Positions 53,001 through 62,962 of a stretch of 64,000 bases of DNA are shown piece by piece; position 1 is the stretch's first letter, and every line of letters begins with the position of its first letter. This DNA is from Paludibacteraceae bacterium. Its GTDB lineage: Bacteria; Bacteroidota; Bacteroidia; Bacteroidales; Paludibacteraceae. Location: the NCBI GenBank assembly GCA_017559505.1, contig JAFYSF010000070.1:45523-109522 (forward strand), read 5' to 3'. The position numbers and the translations under genes were made by a program. The notes beneath the pieces are model-generated. The model was not told the origin of the DNA, did not search any database, and was given only the letters and a program-made list of their open reading frames with translations.

Positions 53001-53145
53001 CATTATTCAACACCCAATTTGCATACTCAGTCGAATCCTCAAAATCAGTTTGATAACCAGTAGGAGTCACAACTGTTTGAGAGACTACATAATTTCCCAA
53101 CAACAAAAATAAGAAAAAAGCAGATATTTTATTAAATAAATTCAT
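50062..53145 (-). CDS. Large secreted adhesin-like protein, paralogue
   Basis: The 1027-residue protein has a signal peptide (ending NYVVSQ, about 22). It follows the plan of its neighbour: jelly-roll-like domain (YQTDFEDSTEYANWVLNNGP), fibronectin-III-like domain (CAPPTDLMANVKGNDMVLSW, about 212-295), the unnamed domain (about 300-540; SRHTIHW, WWKDWTTV, GHYGYAYFTLGC, GFNYRWY), a PKD-like region (CETFLWTFGDGETSTDINP) and two Cys-Asp-Ser repeats. The tail ends LHAGDNYVNMFDYKGVYILEF, a degenerate T9SS-type domain. It is closest to the partial gene at the left edge. It follows the 53238 gene after a strong hairpin. Confidence 0.85.
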   Translation of the reverse strand: MNLFNKISAFFLFLLLGNYVVSQTVVTPTGYQTDFEDSTEYANWVLNNGPHGDLCANKWFIGKPGANLGDAGLYVSGDGGVTNSYQNVGVSVVAYRELTFEPGLYDLSLDWKAGGKHIVDGLYVCWIPKSEVPTLNSVANSDLQRWVNDDYGKFFGRDSLRLYQRPWNTVSDTIRSDGSTYFLAFIWNNGVAGVAPPSVSVDNILIMEHGRCAPPTDLMANVKGNDMVLSWQGNADAYDVLCKNDVTGDVIEYKDVTAKNQVINDLPEGHCTYYVRSKCDGVAGAWVSIEKFLFYPGTRCIDFFNLSGKNCYIGNTWNPKDVRKMVDFGCLSINSRHTIHWDPEERDPRTNGGLRTVPEGEVGSIRLGNWDTGAQAECVEYNYIVDTTTAAVLMLNYAVVLQDVDPPHDSVAQPRFILEIRYHNQLLPFGCGEAYFSSGFNTSTEEGWHKNAQCWWKDWTTVSINLADYHGESLNIRLTSLDCTESGHYGYAYFTLGCIDGKIKGLSCGDSPTNKFEGPEGFNYRWYLPSNPLWPISTERILEVPSNDTLTYYLDVIQPTNKKCFYTLAASAVGRWPVAKASYKHEVIDCQNVVTFENASYVKRVNQVSNEETETSEPCETFLWTFGDGETSTDINPVHIFPAEGGIFDVVLSSGITGGCNDETTIRVKLPNVAPSQDTIHAVVCEGEAYEFDGKYLFTSGIYVDSLLNIYNCDSIVILDLLVAERYDVDVKDTICSDFGYIFDGKLITETGTYKATLKSMYGCDSTVKLDMLVYETMDIDLGPEIVACQGDDYIVVPFDLHSGILREFSFFLKDENILVPDSNLTIDGNSFVIKMPEGLTPNKYVSTIGFGEQNCGKEDEDLILDLRYPNDIIVQRWNDVLAVTNEDYNGGYDFIAFQWYKDGVAIDGATSSILYVQDGLDFGSEYSVLLTRASDNVSLMTCAADLVDLAGAEGSNIVIFGSEAQIGVNVSRVARMNVWSTSGVLLKKVDLHAGDNYVNMFDYKGVYILEFIFADNQREIKQVFVK

Positions 53146-53190
53146 AATAAATCACACCGAAAGTATGAGACAAATAAATGAGTAACAAAG

Positions 53191-53223
53191 AGTAACTTGT
53201 CTTGACAAACAAGACAAGTTACT
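53191..53223. terminator. Strong hairpin between lipoprotein and adhesin genes
   Basis: A perfect 14-bp stem (AGTAACTTGTCTTG / CAAGACAAGTTACT) has a 5-nt loop. The longer T-run is on the plus strand, so on the transcribed minus strand it may be a weak terminator or an RNA-stability element. Confidence 0.65.
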
Positions 53224-53237
53224 TTTTAAAAAAACAA

Positions 53238-54128
53238 TTACATATCTTTAATAAGACGAACTGAATAACCATTTGCAAGGTTTCTGTAGTTATGACAGTT
53301 AACCTCTTTAGAGTGGAAATAAACATACCAAGCGTTGATATAATCTTCCCATTTTTCATCATAGTTTGCATATGTAGAAGACCAATATGCACCATTTTGG
53401 TTAACATACATAATTTCATCTGGACACCAACGATAACCAGCAGCAGGCAAGAATATAGCACCAGCTTCTTCATAAAGTTTCCATTGAGCTTTTGTCAAGT
53501 TATTAACAGTCTTGAACTGATCTTTACCTTCCAAAGCAGCACCACCAGGAGTAAATTTAGTGCCTTCAGGTTGAGTCCAATTATCAGGAAGAATAATTAC
53601 ACCATTATTACCTTCGATAGATGCTACACCATTTTTAGCTTTTGCATTTGGACGTCCTTCCAATATATATTGCCATTCTTCAATAGTAAGAGTTCTCCAT
53701 TGGCCAGCCTTGTTACCACCATTAGAAATAGCATTGTAAACACCCCAATCGGCATTAGTACCTGCTATATTAACAAACTCTTCAATATATTTAAAATCAT
53801 AATCATCATTCATTGTTGGAGCTATACCATTATAACCAGAAGTAGCCCATCCAAAAAGGTCGATCCAACCATCATAGTTCGCAGCAATTTTTTTATTATA
53901 GTTACCAATATAATCATATTGATTTTCAGCAAAACGCCATACATTTTGTACTGCATTATACTGAAGATTTCCTTGAGAGAAATGAATTGTTTTATTTGCA
54001 GAAATAGCAAAAGAACCAGGCAAAACACCTTCTTTTGAAGCAGCAGAACCTGCATCATCTGGTTTTTCACAAGATACGAACGCAATAGAAAGTACCACTG
54101 CTAAAAAATAAAATAAAGTTTTTTTCAT
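53238..54128 (-). CDS. Lipoprotein of the Fibrobacter major paralogous type
   Basis: The 296-residue protein has a lipoprotein signal (AFVSC, Cys at 20). The body follows a pattern common in Bacteroidales: FAISANKTIHFSQGNLQYN, VWRFAENQYDYIG, GWIDLFGWATSGYNG, QWRTLTIEEWQYIL, FLPAAGYRWCPDE, GAYWSSTYANY and the ending GYSVRLI. This is the C-type-lectin/FGE-like fold of the Fibrobacter succinogenes major paralogous domain. It probably sits on the outer-membrane surface; ligand unknown. It is between two large adhesin genes. Confidence 0.83.
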   Translation of the reverse strand: MKKTLFYFLAVVLSIAFVSCEKPDDAGSAASKEGVLPGSFAISANKTIHFSQGNLQYNAVQNVWRFAENQYDYIGNYNKKIAANYDGWIDLFGWATSGYNGIAPTMNDDYDFKYIEEFVNIAGTNADWGVYNAISNGGNKAGQWRTLTIEEWQYILEGRPNAKAKNGVASIEGNNGVIILPDNWTQPEGTKFTPGGAALEGKDQFKTVNNLTKAQWKLYEEAGAIFLPAAGYRWCPDEIMYVNQNGAYWSSTYANYDEKWEDYINAWYVYFHSKEVNCHNYRNLANGYSVRLIKDM

Positions 54129-54172
54129 AGTTGTAATTTTTTAGATTATAATGTTATTTTTTTAACCAAAAT

Positions 54173-54203
54173 TTCTTCCGAGAGAATTAATCTCTCGGAA
54201 GAA
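54173..54203. terminator. Hairpin after the giant adhesin gene
   Basis: A perfect 13-bp stem (TTCTTCCGAGAGA / TCTCTCGGAAGAA) with a 5-nt loop lies 12 bases after the stop at 54216. On the minus strand it is followed by ATTTTGG, a weak T-run. Confidence 0.75.
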
Positions 54204-54215
54204 TTTATTTTATGT

Positions 54216-57200
54216 TTATTCAACAATTACCTTACCTTGGTAAGAAGTACCATTGCCAGTCACAATACGCACGATATATACTCCACGTTGATTCAAATCT
54301 GATATTTCGATTGGATAGATAATTGGCATTGCAGAATATACTTTTTGACCAATGCTATTAAATACTTCTACAACCAAACCATCTTTTTCGATAGAAGAGA
54401 ATTCTGCATTAATATACAATGTATTATTTGCTTTAACTGGGTTTGGAACCAATTGCAAATCAATAGTAGAGACATTATCAATTGCATCTGCCAAAACAAT
54501 AGTTAATGTATGAATAATTACAAATTCACTACCATCTTCCATTGTAACAACAAGAGTATCAACATAAGTACCAGGTTCTGTTGTTTCATCATAAAGCAAA
54601 GTTTCAAACTCGTAAGGAAGCTCCGCAGTTGTAATTTCTTTTTCAACATATGATGTATCTGCAGCAAGAACTGTAAGATTCAAAGTAATAGTCGAGTCGC
54701 AACCATCTACAGATTTGAGAGGCAATGTATATTCACCTTGTTTTGTAAGACCAATGAAACCATTATCATTATACTCTTGACCTTTTTTAATTACGGCATT
54801 TATTGTCTGACGATAATCTGGCAATGCAGTAACACGAACAGTAACAATAGAGTCGCAACCATCAGCAGAAACAAAAGTTTCTACAAATCTACCAGTTTCT
54901 GTGATTTCTTGGTTACCTAATACATAAGTATCACCATAACAGAGATTAACTTTAATATCAGTAGTTCTAGCTTCGAGAACTGTGAGCATAAGAGTAACAA
55001 CTGAATCACAAATAGTAGTTGTAGAAGGAACTACTTTGTTGTATTCACCAGATTGTGTACATTCTTGATCACCCCACATCAAAGAATTGCCAGCACAAAT
55101 TGTGTCATAAACTACAGAACGAGCCAAAGGAATAACTGTAAGATTAAGAACAATGAACGAGTCGCAACCATTGATAGTTTTGAGTTTTCTGATATGCTCA
55201 CCAGTTTCAGTTTGAGAGAATCCATATTCGCTATAAACATCACCTTCACAAATAGTAGCAGTAATATCCAATCTACTAACTGGATTAACCAAAAGATCTA
55301 GACGATGCAATGTATCTATAGCATTGCCTGTACCATATTCCCATTTTGTAAATTGATTTTTACCTTCACCTAACTCAGAGGCTTTAATGTCGAATCTTTC
55401 ATCTTTATAAGAATCACCAGCACAAAGATTTGCAATTAAAGTCTTTTCAGTATAAAGATTGAAACGAACATTATCCAAGTGGATTTCAGATCTCAAGCCC
55501 GCTTGATTTGCTTCACCATAGAATGCTACTTGAATTTGTTTACCTGCATATTTACCTAGATTAATGTAATATTGAGTACCTTTGAGAGGAATGTTTTTAT
55601 AGATATAATCGTCAGCAGCAGTACCCCAAATTGTAGCATTTTCTTCCTTCCATGTTTTGCCTGCATCTTCAGAAACAATAACCATAAATCTGTCGTCGTT
55701 ATCCAAAGAATCCACAATTGCTGTATCTGCATCAAGAGCTGACAATGCAAGATCAAATGTCAAATATTGATTTGTATCATTTGTCAATTCAAATACAGGA
55801 GAGAAGAGCCAAGCTTTCACTGATTGTGTAGAAGATTGATAACCATACACCTCAAGTGAAATGTGACTAGTAGAGAACAAACCTGATTGAGACAACAAAT
55901 CAGCGTCACGAGTAGACCAACCTCCAGATGTATTCAAAGTTGAATATGAGAATGGATCATTATTAGCAAATTGAACGCTTGCTGCAGGAGCAGTTGCTCT
56001 TTGCCAATCATCTGGACAATGATAGAGGTTCTCAACAAAGTTTTGATGATAAGGCAAAACTTGAGATGTCACAAAAGTATTAACAGGAGAAGAAGCATAA
56101 GCGTCGCCTTCACAAACTGTACGTACTAAATAGTAGTACTCAGTTGCAGTTTGTAAATTTTCCATCTTATAAGGGAATGATTGTACATCATACTCTACTG
56201 CATTCTTGAAATCATATTTAGTATCTACCAACACTTTATATTGTACACCTGGTTCTGCTTGACAATTAACCACAGCAGAAGTAGATCTCACATCAGAAAT
56301 ACTAACATTCATAGGTGCTGGGCAAGAGAATGCAGTTACCTCCATGTCATCAATATACATAACATTATTTGGCAAACCATCTGAAGATGTATTTTTGATT
56401 GCAATGTAAGAACCTACTGCATTTTTCAAAGGAACAGATACATATTCCCAGAATGAGCAACGGCTAGGGTCAGTAGTCACAGTGTTGTGAGTAGAGAAAT
56501 AGCTATTATCGCGAGAATATTCAGCTGTTGCAAGCGGAGTAAATGTAGAAGGGTCATTAGGGTCAGTCATTGTACCAACTGTAATTTCGCGAGAATAAGA
56601 AGATGCTACATTATTAGTAACTACGTAACCTGACTTACCTTCATAAACCGAACGCATCCAGAAGTTAAGTTGGAGTCCTTTAAGGTCAGCTTCAACCAAA
56701 GGCAATACAACATAACCACCTGCATTATGATTATAGTGTTCGAGACACAAAGCATAGTCACCAGAACGAGAGAATTTTTTAGAAGCATTACCAGCTACAT
56801 TCTTTATAACATGAGGGAAATATTGAGCTGTTTCTTCATTAAATTCCAAAGATTCATGACCTACAGAGAAACAAGTTGGAACACTATAAGTTACATCATG
56901 TTTGCTTGCGTTATCAAAATCAAATACAGAATCAAGAGGCACAGGAAGACATGCAGTAGTGAATACGAATGGTTCGCTCCAAGGGCTAAGATCGTTTTCG
57001 CCACAAATACCTTGAACATAAGCAAAATATGTTGTACTTGGATTCAAACCTGTAACATCTATATGGTTAGTTTCAACTTGAGTTCTAAGAGCCAAACCTT
57101 CAGTTGGAATATTTTCCAAATTAACAGGTGAATTATTTACTACGACATTAAATGCTACAGGATTATCAGTATATGTCCATGTCAATTTAGTTGAAGTTGC

Positions 57201-60200
57201 AGTAATTTCTTCTTCATTTCTGACACCATATACAAAAGAGCAACCTTCGCGTTGGATAGAGATATTATCAACAACAGCAGAACGTATTTCAGCATAATCA
57301 TTACCTTCTTCACCGCGATTGAACCAGAAGAATACCAAGTTATATACACCAGCTTTATCTGGAGTAACCGCAAAAGAAGTTGTAGTTGTTGTCCATTGCT
57401 CACTAAGTGTTTTTGTTGTATCACTTCCATTAAGTCTGTAAGATGTACCTACTTTTTCTGAAAGTTCAATCCAACCAGTTGGAGGAGTAGCACCCGAAGT
57501 CATTGCACCTTCAGAGCCATCCAAAGCAGTAACAAGATGGCTACCTCCTTTGAATGTAGATGTATAAGGGAGCAATCCAGCACGGATATAATCTCTACTA
57601 TCAAGACCAACGCAAGTCCAATCGAAAGAAATCACATAATTACCTGGCAATAATTCAATTGAACGATAAGCCCAAGTTCTAGAAAGAGATTTCGCATTGT
57701 AATGAGTATTATTACCACCAGTACAAGAGATAAACAAAGCTTTACCAGTTTCACTTTCTAGAGTATCATTAACCATATTTTCACGGTCGGTGCCAATATA
57801 CCATTTATTGCTTTCGCCATATTGCTCATATTTCCACTTAGAATTTTCGTTTGAATCTTCGAAATTACCAGTATATGGAACTTGAATCAAATCGCCTACA
57901 GTTGTGTAAGTTCCACAATATTTCCAAGCAGAACGATCATCTTTAGAACATATAGCACGAGCATATATATCATATTCAGTATCCATTTCAAGGCCAGAAA
58001 TAGTTACTTCTTTTCCATTAAACTCAACAATTTCACCACCATTTTCAGAATCAAAACCTTTTTTACCATATTTAATTTCGAAAGAAGATGCATCTGGGTG
58101 TTTCAATTCGAAAGTTAAAGTAGTTTGATTCAAGTCAATCAAATTACATTCTGAAACCTTAGCACAAGTTGGAATAGTTTCAATCAAAATATCATCGAGA
58201 TAGAAAGTAGCGCCAAGTCTGTTTGTAAATGCGATATGTTTACCTGTACCTTTATATTTTTCCAATGAAATCAAGAAAGATTGCCATTTAGAAGTATTAC
58301 CAGTTGGAGTTGGAATAGTAATAGAATCAACCGCAACAAAAGTACCAGCAATATCACTGAGATCAGACACAACACCTATCCAAACTTCAAGCGGAGTTTT
58401 GTTATAAGCATAAGGTTTAATTTGCATTGATACTTGACACAAAGACAAGCTACTAACATTGATTTCTGGAGTAACAAAACAATTTGCTTTTCTGAATATC
58501 ATACAGTGTGAACCTGAATAAGTACCTGATGTATTCAAAGACATTTCGCTTGTATTAAGCGCATTAGAGAACCAACATTCAGGCATGCCAGAGTTTTGTT
58601 TTTGATTGTCGAAGTTTTCAAAGAAAGGAAGATCCAACAAATTAGGGCACAAAGTGCGTACAACTCGAACAACTGACCACTCACTATATGTTTCGCCACA
58701 CTTAGCACGAGCATATACATAATAATCTGTACGTGGAGTAAGATTTGCAATGACTACATTGTTACCTGTAACATCAACAGAAGGCACTACATTTTCTTGA
58801 TTCAATTCAGCGTCAGTACAAATAGCAGTTGCATATTTAACTTGATAAGAATCAGCGCCAGAAGTAAAATTAAGTTCTACCGATTTATCTGTAATATTTA
58901 CAGCTTCAAAATTAACATAACAATTAGGAATTGTATCAAGTTGAACATCATCAATCCAAACGTCGTTGTTCATACCAAACTCAGAACGGAACATTACATA
59001 CTGACCCTTATTACCATTAAAGTCGGTTGTATATTTATTCAAATAAACTTCAAAAGGCAACCAAGTTTTATCCATCAATAAAGTATCAAGAGCCACAAAG
59101 GTAGCAATATCAAGAGGATCAGTAACTACACCTACAACAATAGAGTGAGCATAAGAGTCAGAAATATTATTTCCTGACATACCATTGAAACGCACGAGTA
59201 ATTTAGATATATCCTCAGTATTGATACGAGGAGTGATAGCATACGCACCATCATTATTCAAGTTACTTCTAATATACAAAGAAGCATTACCTGATTTACG
59301 CCAAGTTCCATCGACATAAGGAACATAATCATCAGTAAATGTAAGTTGTTTTGATTTATTACCAAGAACCCAACAATTAGGATAAACAAAATATTTTTCA
59401 CCCCAATTAGATACGCCTATACCATCAAAATTATGAACACCAAATTGTTCTGGAGTGACAGCGGCACAACGAGTTGTAAAACTCAAAACCTCAGACCATA
59501 TACCAGTTGCGTCTTCGCCACACAAAGGTTGAATATAGAGATAATATTGCAAACCAGGAGTAAGTCCCTTAGCAAGAACCTCTTTCACCTCAATTGTATC
59601 AATTTTCACTATAGAATCATTCAATTGAGGATTAACAAGATCTTCATCAGAAACTAATCTTGTAGCAAATACCATTCTCCATTTTTTAGATGCTTTTGAT
59701 GCTTTAAATCTGATAGTTGCAGTTGTATCTGCCACATCCAAAAGTCTAACATCGTCAGGACGAGCACAAGGATTTAGATAATCTACAACGATGTCGTCAA
59801 CAAAGAATTGTTGTGTATTTGTACAACCATCGTTTACATATATAACAATGTGTTTACCTGTACCTTTATAATCTTCAAGCGGAACGATATATTCACGCCA
59901 TTCATTCAAGAATTTAGGTTTTACTACAGCAATTTCTGTAATCGTTGCAGTATCGATAGGATCCGACATAACCCCAACAACAACTTGTTGTCCTGATGCA
60001 GAACATTTCATTTTGAATGAAACTTGCAAAGTATCAATTCTTTCAGACATTTTTGGCAATGCAGCATAAAGAGTCTTACCAGCAAAATCTCTGAGTTTTT
60101 GGAAAGCCATCGCAGTTGCTTGAGGATCATCTTCAATGATAGCAAGGTGAGGCCAATAAGAACGTCCATCAGGATAATACATTTGTTGTGAAGTCATACA

Positions 60201-62918
60201 AACAGCCTCAAAACCTTCTCCTTTACCAAATCGGCCTTGATTATCTTTATGAAGAACATAAGTTTCACATTCGAAATTTTCAAAATAAGGCAATGGTTCT
60301 TCTTCATAACATTCAGTTCTGAAACTTTCGAAATAAGTCCAATCACCAAGACCTTTAGCACAAGTAGGACGAACTGTATAGAAATATTCGAAGTCAGGGT
60401 GTCTCAAACCAGTAATCAAAGCGCTACTAGTATTAACTGTTGTATCGAACACAAAAACTTGTGGATCTACAAGATCTACAGAGTCAAAAGGAATTTCGCG
60501 AGAAGAAACTCTAACTTCCCAAGAAGTACTTCCATTAGCATCCCAAGACAAAGCTGCAGTAGAAGGATCTATTCTGCTAGGTTGTACAACAAAATTAGAC
60601 GGAGCAGTACAAGAAGGTAATTTTGCAAATTTAACGTCATCAAAACGGACTTCACCACGAGCACCTTCAGCAACGAATTTAGAGTCACCAAGGAAAGCAA
60701 GGTATTTACCTTTAACATTATAATCTACTAAATCATAATAGTAGAAATATTTTTGAGATGAAATATAAACACCACCTTCCCAACCTGGAGAAATCGTATC
60801 AATGATTTGGAAAGTTGAAATATCATTTGCATCGGACATTACACCCACAATAACGACAGAGTGAAGACCTTGAGTATTTTCACCACTTGTATTAATAGCA
60901 GAAGCATAGAAACTTACGCGAGTTTGATTAGGATTCAACATCTCAGGTAAAACAGCATAAATTCTATTTTCCAAACCAGGGAAGTTATCATAATTCAAAA
61001 TCAATGTACCTACACCTTTTGGAGGTACTACAGTACCAATATTAGGGAATGTTGCTTTATTCCAGCAGTCAGTATGACAAATCATATCTGGCGACAACCA
61101 GACATTTGATCTCATATAGCTTGTTCTATTGTACATTGCAGGCACATACCAAGAAGAAGGATCGCTTTCTGTAGCAGTGAAAGGCATATCATAAGGCATC
61201 CAGTTAACATAACCAGGAGTACGCACGATAGTGTAATTAGTCCATTCGCCTTTATAAGTATCCTTAATAGCACGAGCATAAACAAAATATTCAGTAGCTG
61301 GAGTAACTTTCACATAACCGTGATTAGAAATCACTTGACGAATAACTCCTTCACCCGAAGCCTCATTAAGATTAAGTTGTGGCTCTGGAGCCAACAAAAC
61401 CTCATAACTATCATATTCTACATTGAAATGGAAGCCAATAGAATCAGATGTAGGGATTTCCATTTTAAACATACCAAGCTTAGTTGGTTTATATGCAGGA
61501 ATAACATCAACAAAAAGGTCATCAATATAGAATGCATTACTTTCATCTGGGAAGTCAGACATAAAAGTAATATGTTTACCATCACCTTGATAGTTCGCAA
61601 AAGAAACAACACATTCTTCAAATCTATTCAAAGAGTTGACTCTAACAGTATCAACAGGAACGAATGTTGATTTGTCTGCAGTATTTGACATTACACCAAC
61701 AATAATAGAGTTAGTCTCAGAAACAGAATAACCATAAGGACGTATTGTTGTAAATGTCATATATAATGTATTAATAGGAGCAGCAAATGGAGGCATTGCG
61801 ATATATGAACTTGCACCATGTTGGATACCAACCTTGCCCACATTTTTTACTTTTGCTACATCTGCACCATTGAAACAGAGCACATAAGATGTATCCACAG
61901 ACAAAGTAAGAAGATCTTTATCTTCAGAAGCACCTGTATTAATATAAGGTTTGCTTGCGCCACTTGTATTACCGAACCAACCAGTTATATTTTCAGTAAC
62001 ACCACCAGGTGTAGATGAAAAATCATTAAATTTCTCTGTATAAGGAGTAAGAAGAACATGTGATGTAGTAAAATGAGAAGAAGCCCAAGAACTTGGTTCA
62101 CAATCACACACAGAGCGCAAATAATAATAATATGTTTTACCCGGAGTCAAACCCTCAACAGAACAAGAGAAAGCATATCCTAATAAAGATGTATCCATCA
62201 CATTTGCTTTATATGCATCATCTCTAAGTTGAGCCGCAGTAAAAGGTTCGTCTGAAATTTTCAATTCATAAGAAGATGCATCGCCATACCAAGTAATATC
62301 GGCAGATACATTAGTCAAATTTTCAATACCAGTCAACTCAGGAGCATAACAAGTAGGAGTAGCACGGATTTGAATATCATCAAGAACGATACCTCTTGCA
62401 TTATTATCAACAGCTTCAAATGCAATTTGATATGAAGTAATATTACCATTCAAATCAAAAGTATCAGTATGCCATGATTCATACATAGAATCATAAGTTT
62501 TAAGCAAAGTCCACTCTTCTGTAACAGAAGTACGGAAATATACTTTCAAAGTATCAAAAATCCATTTATTCCCCAAATTATCGCCCGCTTGTGCGTGAGC
62601 AAAAACCAAAATTGGACGATACAAACTTGTCAAATCAACAGGAGGTAAAATCAATTTTGTTTTTTCTTTAAGAGTAGTACCTGTTGTATTACGGAATGCA
62701 ATACGACTATTTCCTGAAAACGCATCTGCAGGATCAGATAGACTACCTGACTCTACAGTCCAACTAATAGCACCTTTAACACTTTCTTGTGTCCATGTTG
62801 CAGGAATACCATTTTCGAAACTTTCATCTAAGACACTGCATCGATCTTGAGCTAAAGCAAGAAATGGCACAAAAAGTATCGCTATTAAAGCAACCAATTT
62901 TTGTAAATTTCTTTTCAT
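54216..62918 (-). CDS. Giant multidomain adhesin, T9SS cargo
   Basis: The 2900-residue protein has a signal peptide (MKRNLQKLVALIAILFVPFL...). About nine jelly-roll (choice-of-anchor/cleaved-adhesin-like) domains alternate with eight fibronectin-III-like domains. The latter start near residues 190, 477, 766, 1049, 1331, 1584, 1891 and 2200 with Cys-Xaa-Xaa-Pro-like openings (PTCYAPEL, SCTAPSNF, CARPDDV, CPAPMNV). From about 2490 four or five repeats of some 50-60 residues carry NGCDSFIVLNL-type ends. A T9SS type A sorting domain closes it (about 2821-2900; LVPNPVKANNTLYI, VEVFNSIGQKVY, GVYIVRIVTGNG). It is a probable surface-anchored or released adhesin; no enzyme motif is seen. Confidence 0.9.
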   Translation of the reverse strand: MKRNLQKLVALIAILFVPFLALAQDRCSVLDESFENGIPATWTQESVKGAISWTVESGSLSDPADAFSGNSRIAFRNTTGTTLKEKTKLILPPVDLTSLYRPILVFAHAQAGDNLGNKWIFDTLKVYFRTSVTEEWTLLKTYDSMYESWHTDTFDLNGNITSYQIAFEAVDNNARGIVLDDIQIRATPTCYAPELTGIENLTNVSADITWYGDASSYELKISDEPFTAAQLRDDAYKANVMDTSLLGYAFSCSVEGLTPGKTYYYYLRSVCDCEPSSWASSHFTTSHVLLTPYTEKFNDFSSTPGGVTENITGWFGNTSGASKPYINTGASEDKDLLTLSVDTSYVLCFNGADVAKVKNVGKVGIQHGASSYIAMPPFAAPINTLYMTFTTIRPYGYSVSETNSIIVGVMSNTADKSTFVPVDTVRVNSLNRFEECVVSFANYQGDGKHITFMSDFPDESNAFYIDDLFVDVIPAYKPTKLGMFKMEIPTSDSIGFHFNVEYDSYEVLLAPEPQLNLNEASGEGVIRQVISNHGYVKVTPATEYFVYARAIKDTYKGEWTNYTIVRTPGYVNWMPYDMPFTATESDPSSWYVPAMYNRTSYMRSNVWLSPDMICHTDCWNKATFPNIGTVVPPKGVGTLILNYDNFPGLENRIYAVLPEMLNPNQTRVSFYASAINTSGENTQGLHSVVIVGVMSDANDISTFQIIDTISPGWEGGVYISSQKYFYYYDLVDYNVKGKYLAFLGDSKFVAEGARGEVRFDDVKFAKLPSCTAPSNFVVQPSRIDPSTAALSWDANGSTSWEVRVSSREIPFDSVDLVDPQVFVFDTTVNTSSALITGLRHPDFEYFYTVRPTCAKGLGDWTYFESFRTECYEEEPLPYFENFECETYVLHKDNQGRFGKGEGFEAVCMTSQQMYYPDGRSYWPHLAIIEDDPQATAMAFQKLRDFAGKTLYAALPKMSERIDTLQVSFKMKCSASGQQVVVGVMSDPIDTATITEIAVVKPKFLNEWREYIVPLEDYKGTGKHIVIYVNDGCTNTQQFFVDDIVVDYLNPCARPDDVRLLDVADTTATIRFKASKASKKWRMVFATRLVSDEDLVNPQLNDSIVKIDTIEVKEVLAKGLTPGLQYYLYIQPLCGEDATGIWSEVLSFTTRCAAVTPEQFGVHNFDGIGVSNWGEKYFVYPNCWVLGNKSKQLTFTDDYVPYVDGTWRKSGNASLYIRSNLNNDGAYAITPRINTEDISKLLVRFNGMSGNNISDSYAHSIVVGVVTDPLDIATFVALDTLLMDKTWLPFEVYLNKYTTDFNGNKGQYVMFRSEFGMNNDVWIDDVQLDTIPNCYVNFEAVNITDKSVELNFTSGADSYQVKYATAICTDAELNQENVVPSVDVTGNNVVIANLTPRTDYYVYARAKCGETYSEWSVVRVVRTLCPNLLDLPFFENFDNQKQNSGMPECWFSNALNTSEMSLNTSGTYSGSHCMIFRKANCFVTPEINVSSLSLCQVSMQIKPYAYNKTPLEVWIGVVSDLSDIAGTFVAVDSITIPTPTGNTSKWQSFLISLEKYKGTGKHIAFTNRLGATFYLDDILIETIPTCAKVSECNLIDLNQTTLTFELKHPDASSFEIKYGKKGFDSENGGEIVEFNGKEVTISGLEMDTEYDIYARAICSKDDRSAWKYCGTYTTVGDLIQVPYTGNFEDSNENSKWKYEQYGESNKWYIGTDRENMVNDTLESETGKALFISCTGGNNTHYNAKSLSRTWAYRSIELLPGNYVISFDWTCVGLDSRDYIRAGLLPYTSTFKGGSHLVTALDGSEGAMTSGATPPTGWIELSEKVGTSYRLNGSDTTKTLSEQWTTTTTSFAVTPDKAGVYNLVFFWFNRGEEGNDYAEIRSAVVDNISIQREGCSFVYGVRNEEEITATSTKLTWTYTDNPVAFNVVVNNSPVNLENIPTEGLALRTQVETNHIDVTGLNPSTTYFAYVQGICGENDLSPWSEPFVFTTACLPVPLDSVFDFDNASKHDVTYSVPTCFSVGHESLEFNEETAQYFPHVIKNVAGNASKKFSRSGDYALCLEHYNHNAGGYVVLPLVEADLKGLQLNFWMRSVYEGKSGYVVTNNVASSYSREITVGTMTDPNDPSTFTPLATAEYSRDNSYFSTHNTVTTDPSRCSFWEYVSVPLKNAVGSYIAIKNTSSDGLPNNVMYIDDMEVTAFSCPAPMNVSISDVRSTSAVVNCQAEPGVQYKVLVDTKYDFKNAVEYDVQSFPYKMENLQTATEYYYLVRTVCEGDAYASSPVNTFVTSQVLPYHQNFVENLYHCPDDWQRATAPAASVQFANNDPFSYSTLNTSGGWSTRDADLLSQSGLFSTSHISLEVYGYQSSTQSVKAWLFSPVFELTNDTNQYLTFDLALSALDADTAIVDSLDNDDRFMVIVSEDAGKTWKEENATIWGTAADDYIYKNIPLKGTQYYINLGKYAGKQIQVAFYGEANQAGLRSEIHLDNVRFNLYTEKTLIANLCAGDSYKDERFDIKASELGEGKNQFTKWEYGTGNAIDTLHRLDLLVNPVSRLDITATICEGDVYSEYGFSQTETGEHIRKLKTINGCDSFIVLNLTVIPLARSVVYDTICAGNSLMWGDQECTQSGEYNKVVPSTTTICDSVVTLMLTVLEARTTDIKVNLCYGDTYVLGNQEITETGRFVETFVSADGCDSIVTVRVTALPDYRQTINAVIKKGQEYNDNGFIGLTKQGEYTLPLKSVDGCDSTITLNLTVLAADTSYVEKEITTAELPYEFETLLYDETTEPGTYVDTLVVTMEDGSEFVIIHTLTIVLADAIDNVSTIDLQLVPNPVKANNTLYINAEFSSIEKDGLVVEVFNSIGQKVYSAMPIIYPIEISDLNQRGVYIVRIVTGNGTSYQGKVIVE

Positions 62919-62962
62919 AACAGTATAATTTTAATTACTTAATTCAATTGATAAACCATTCG

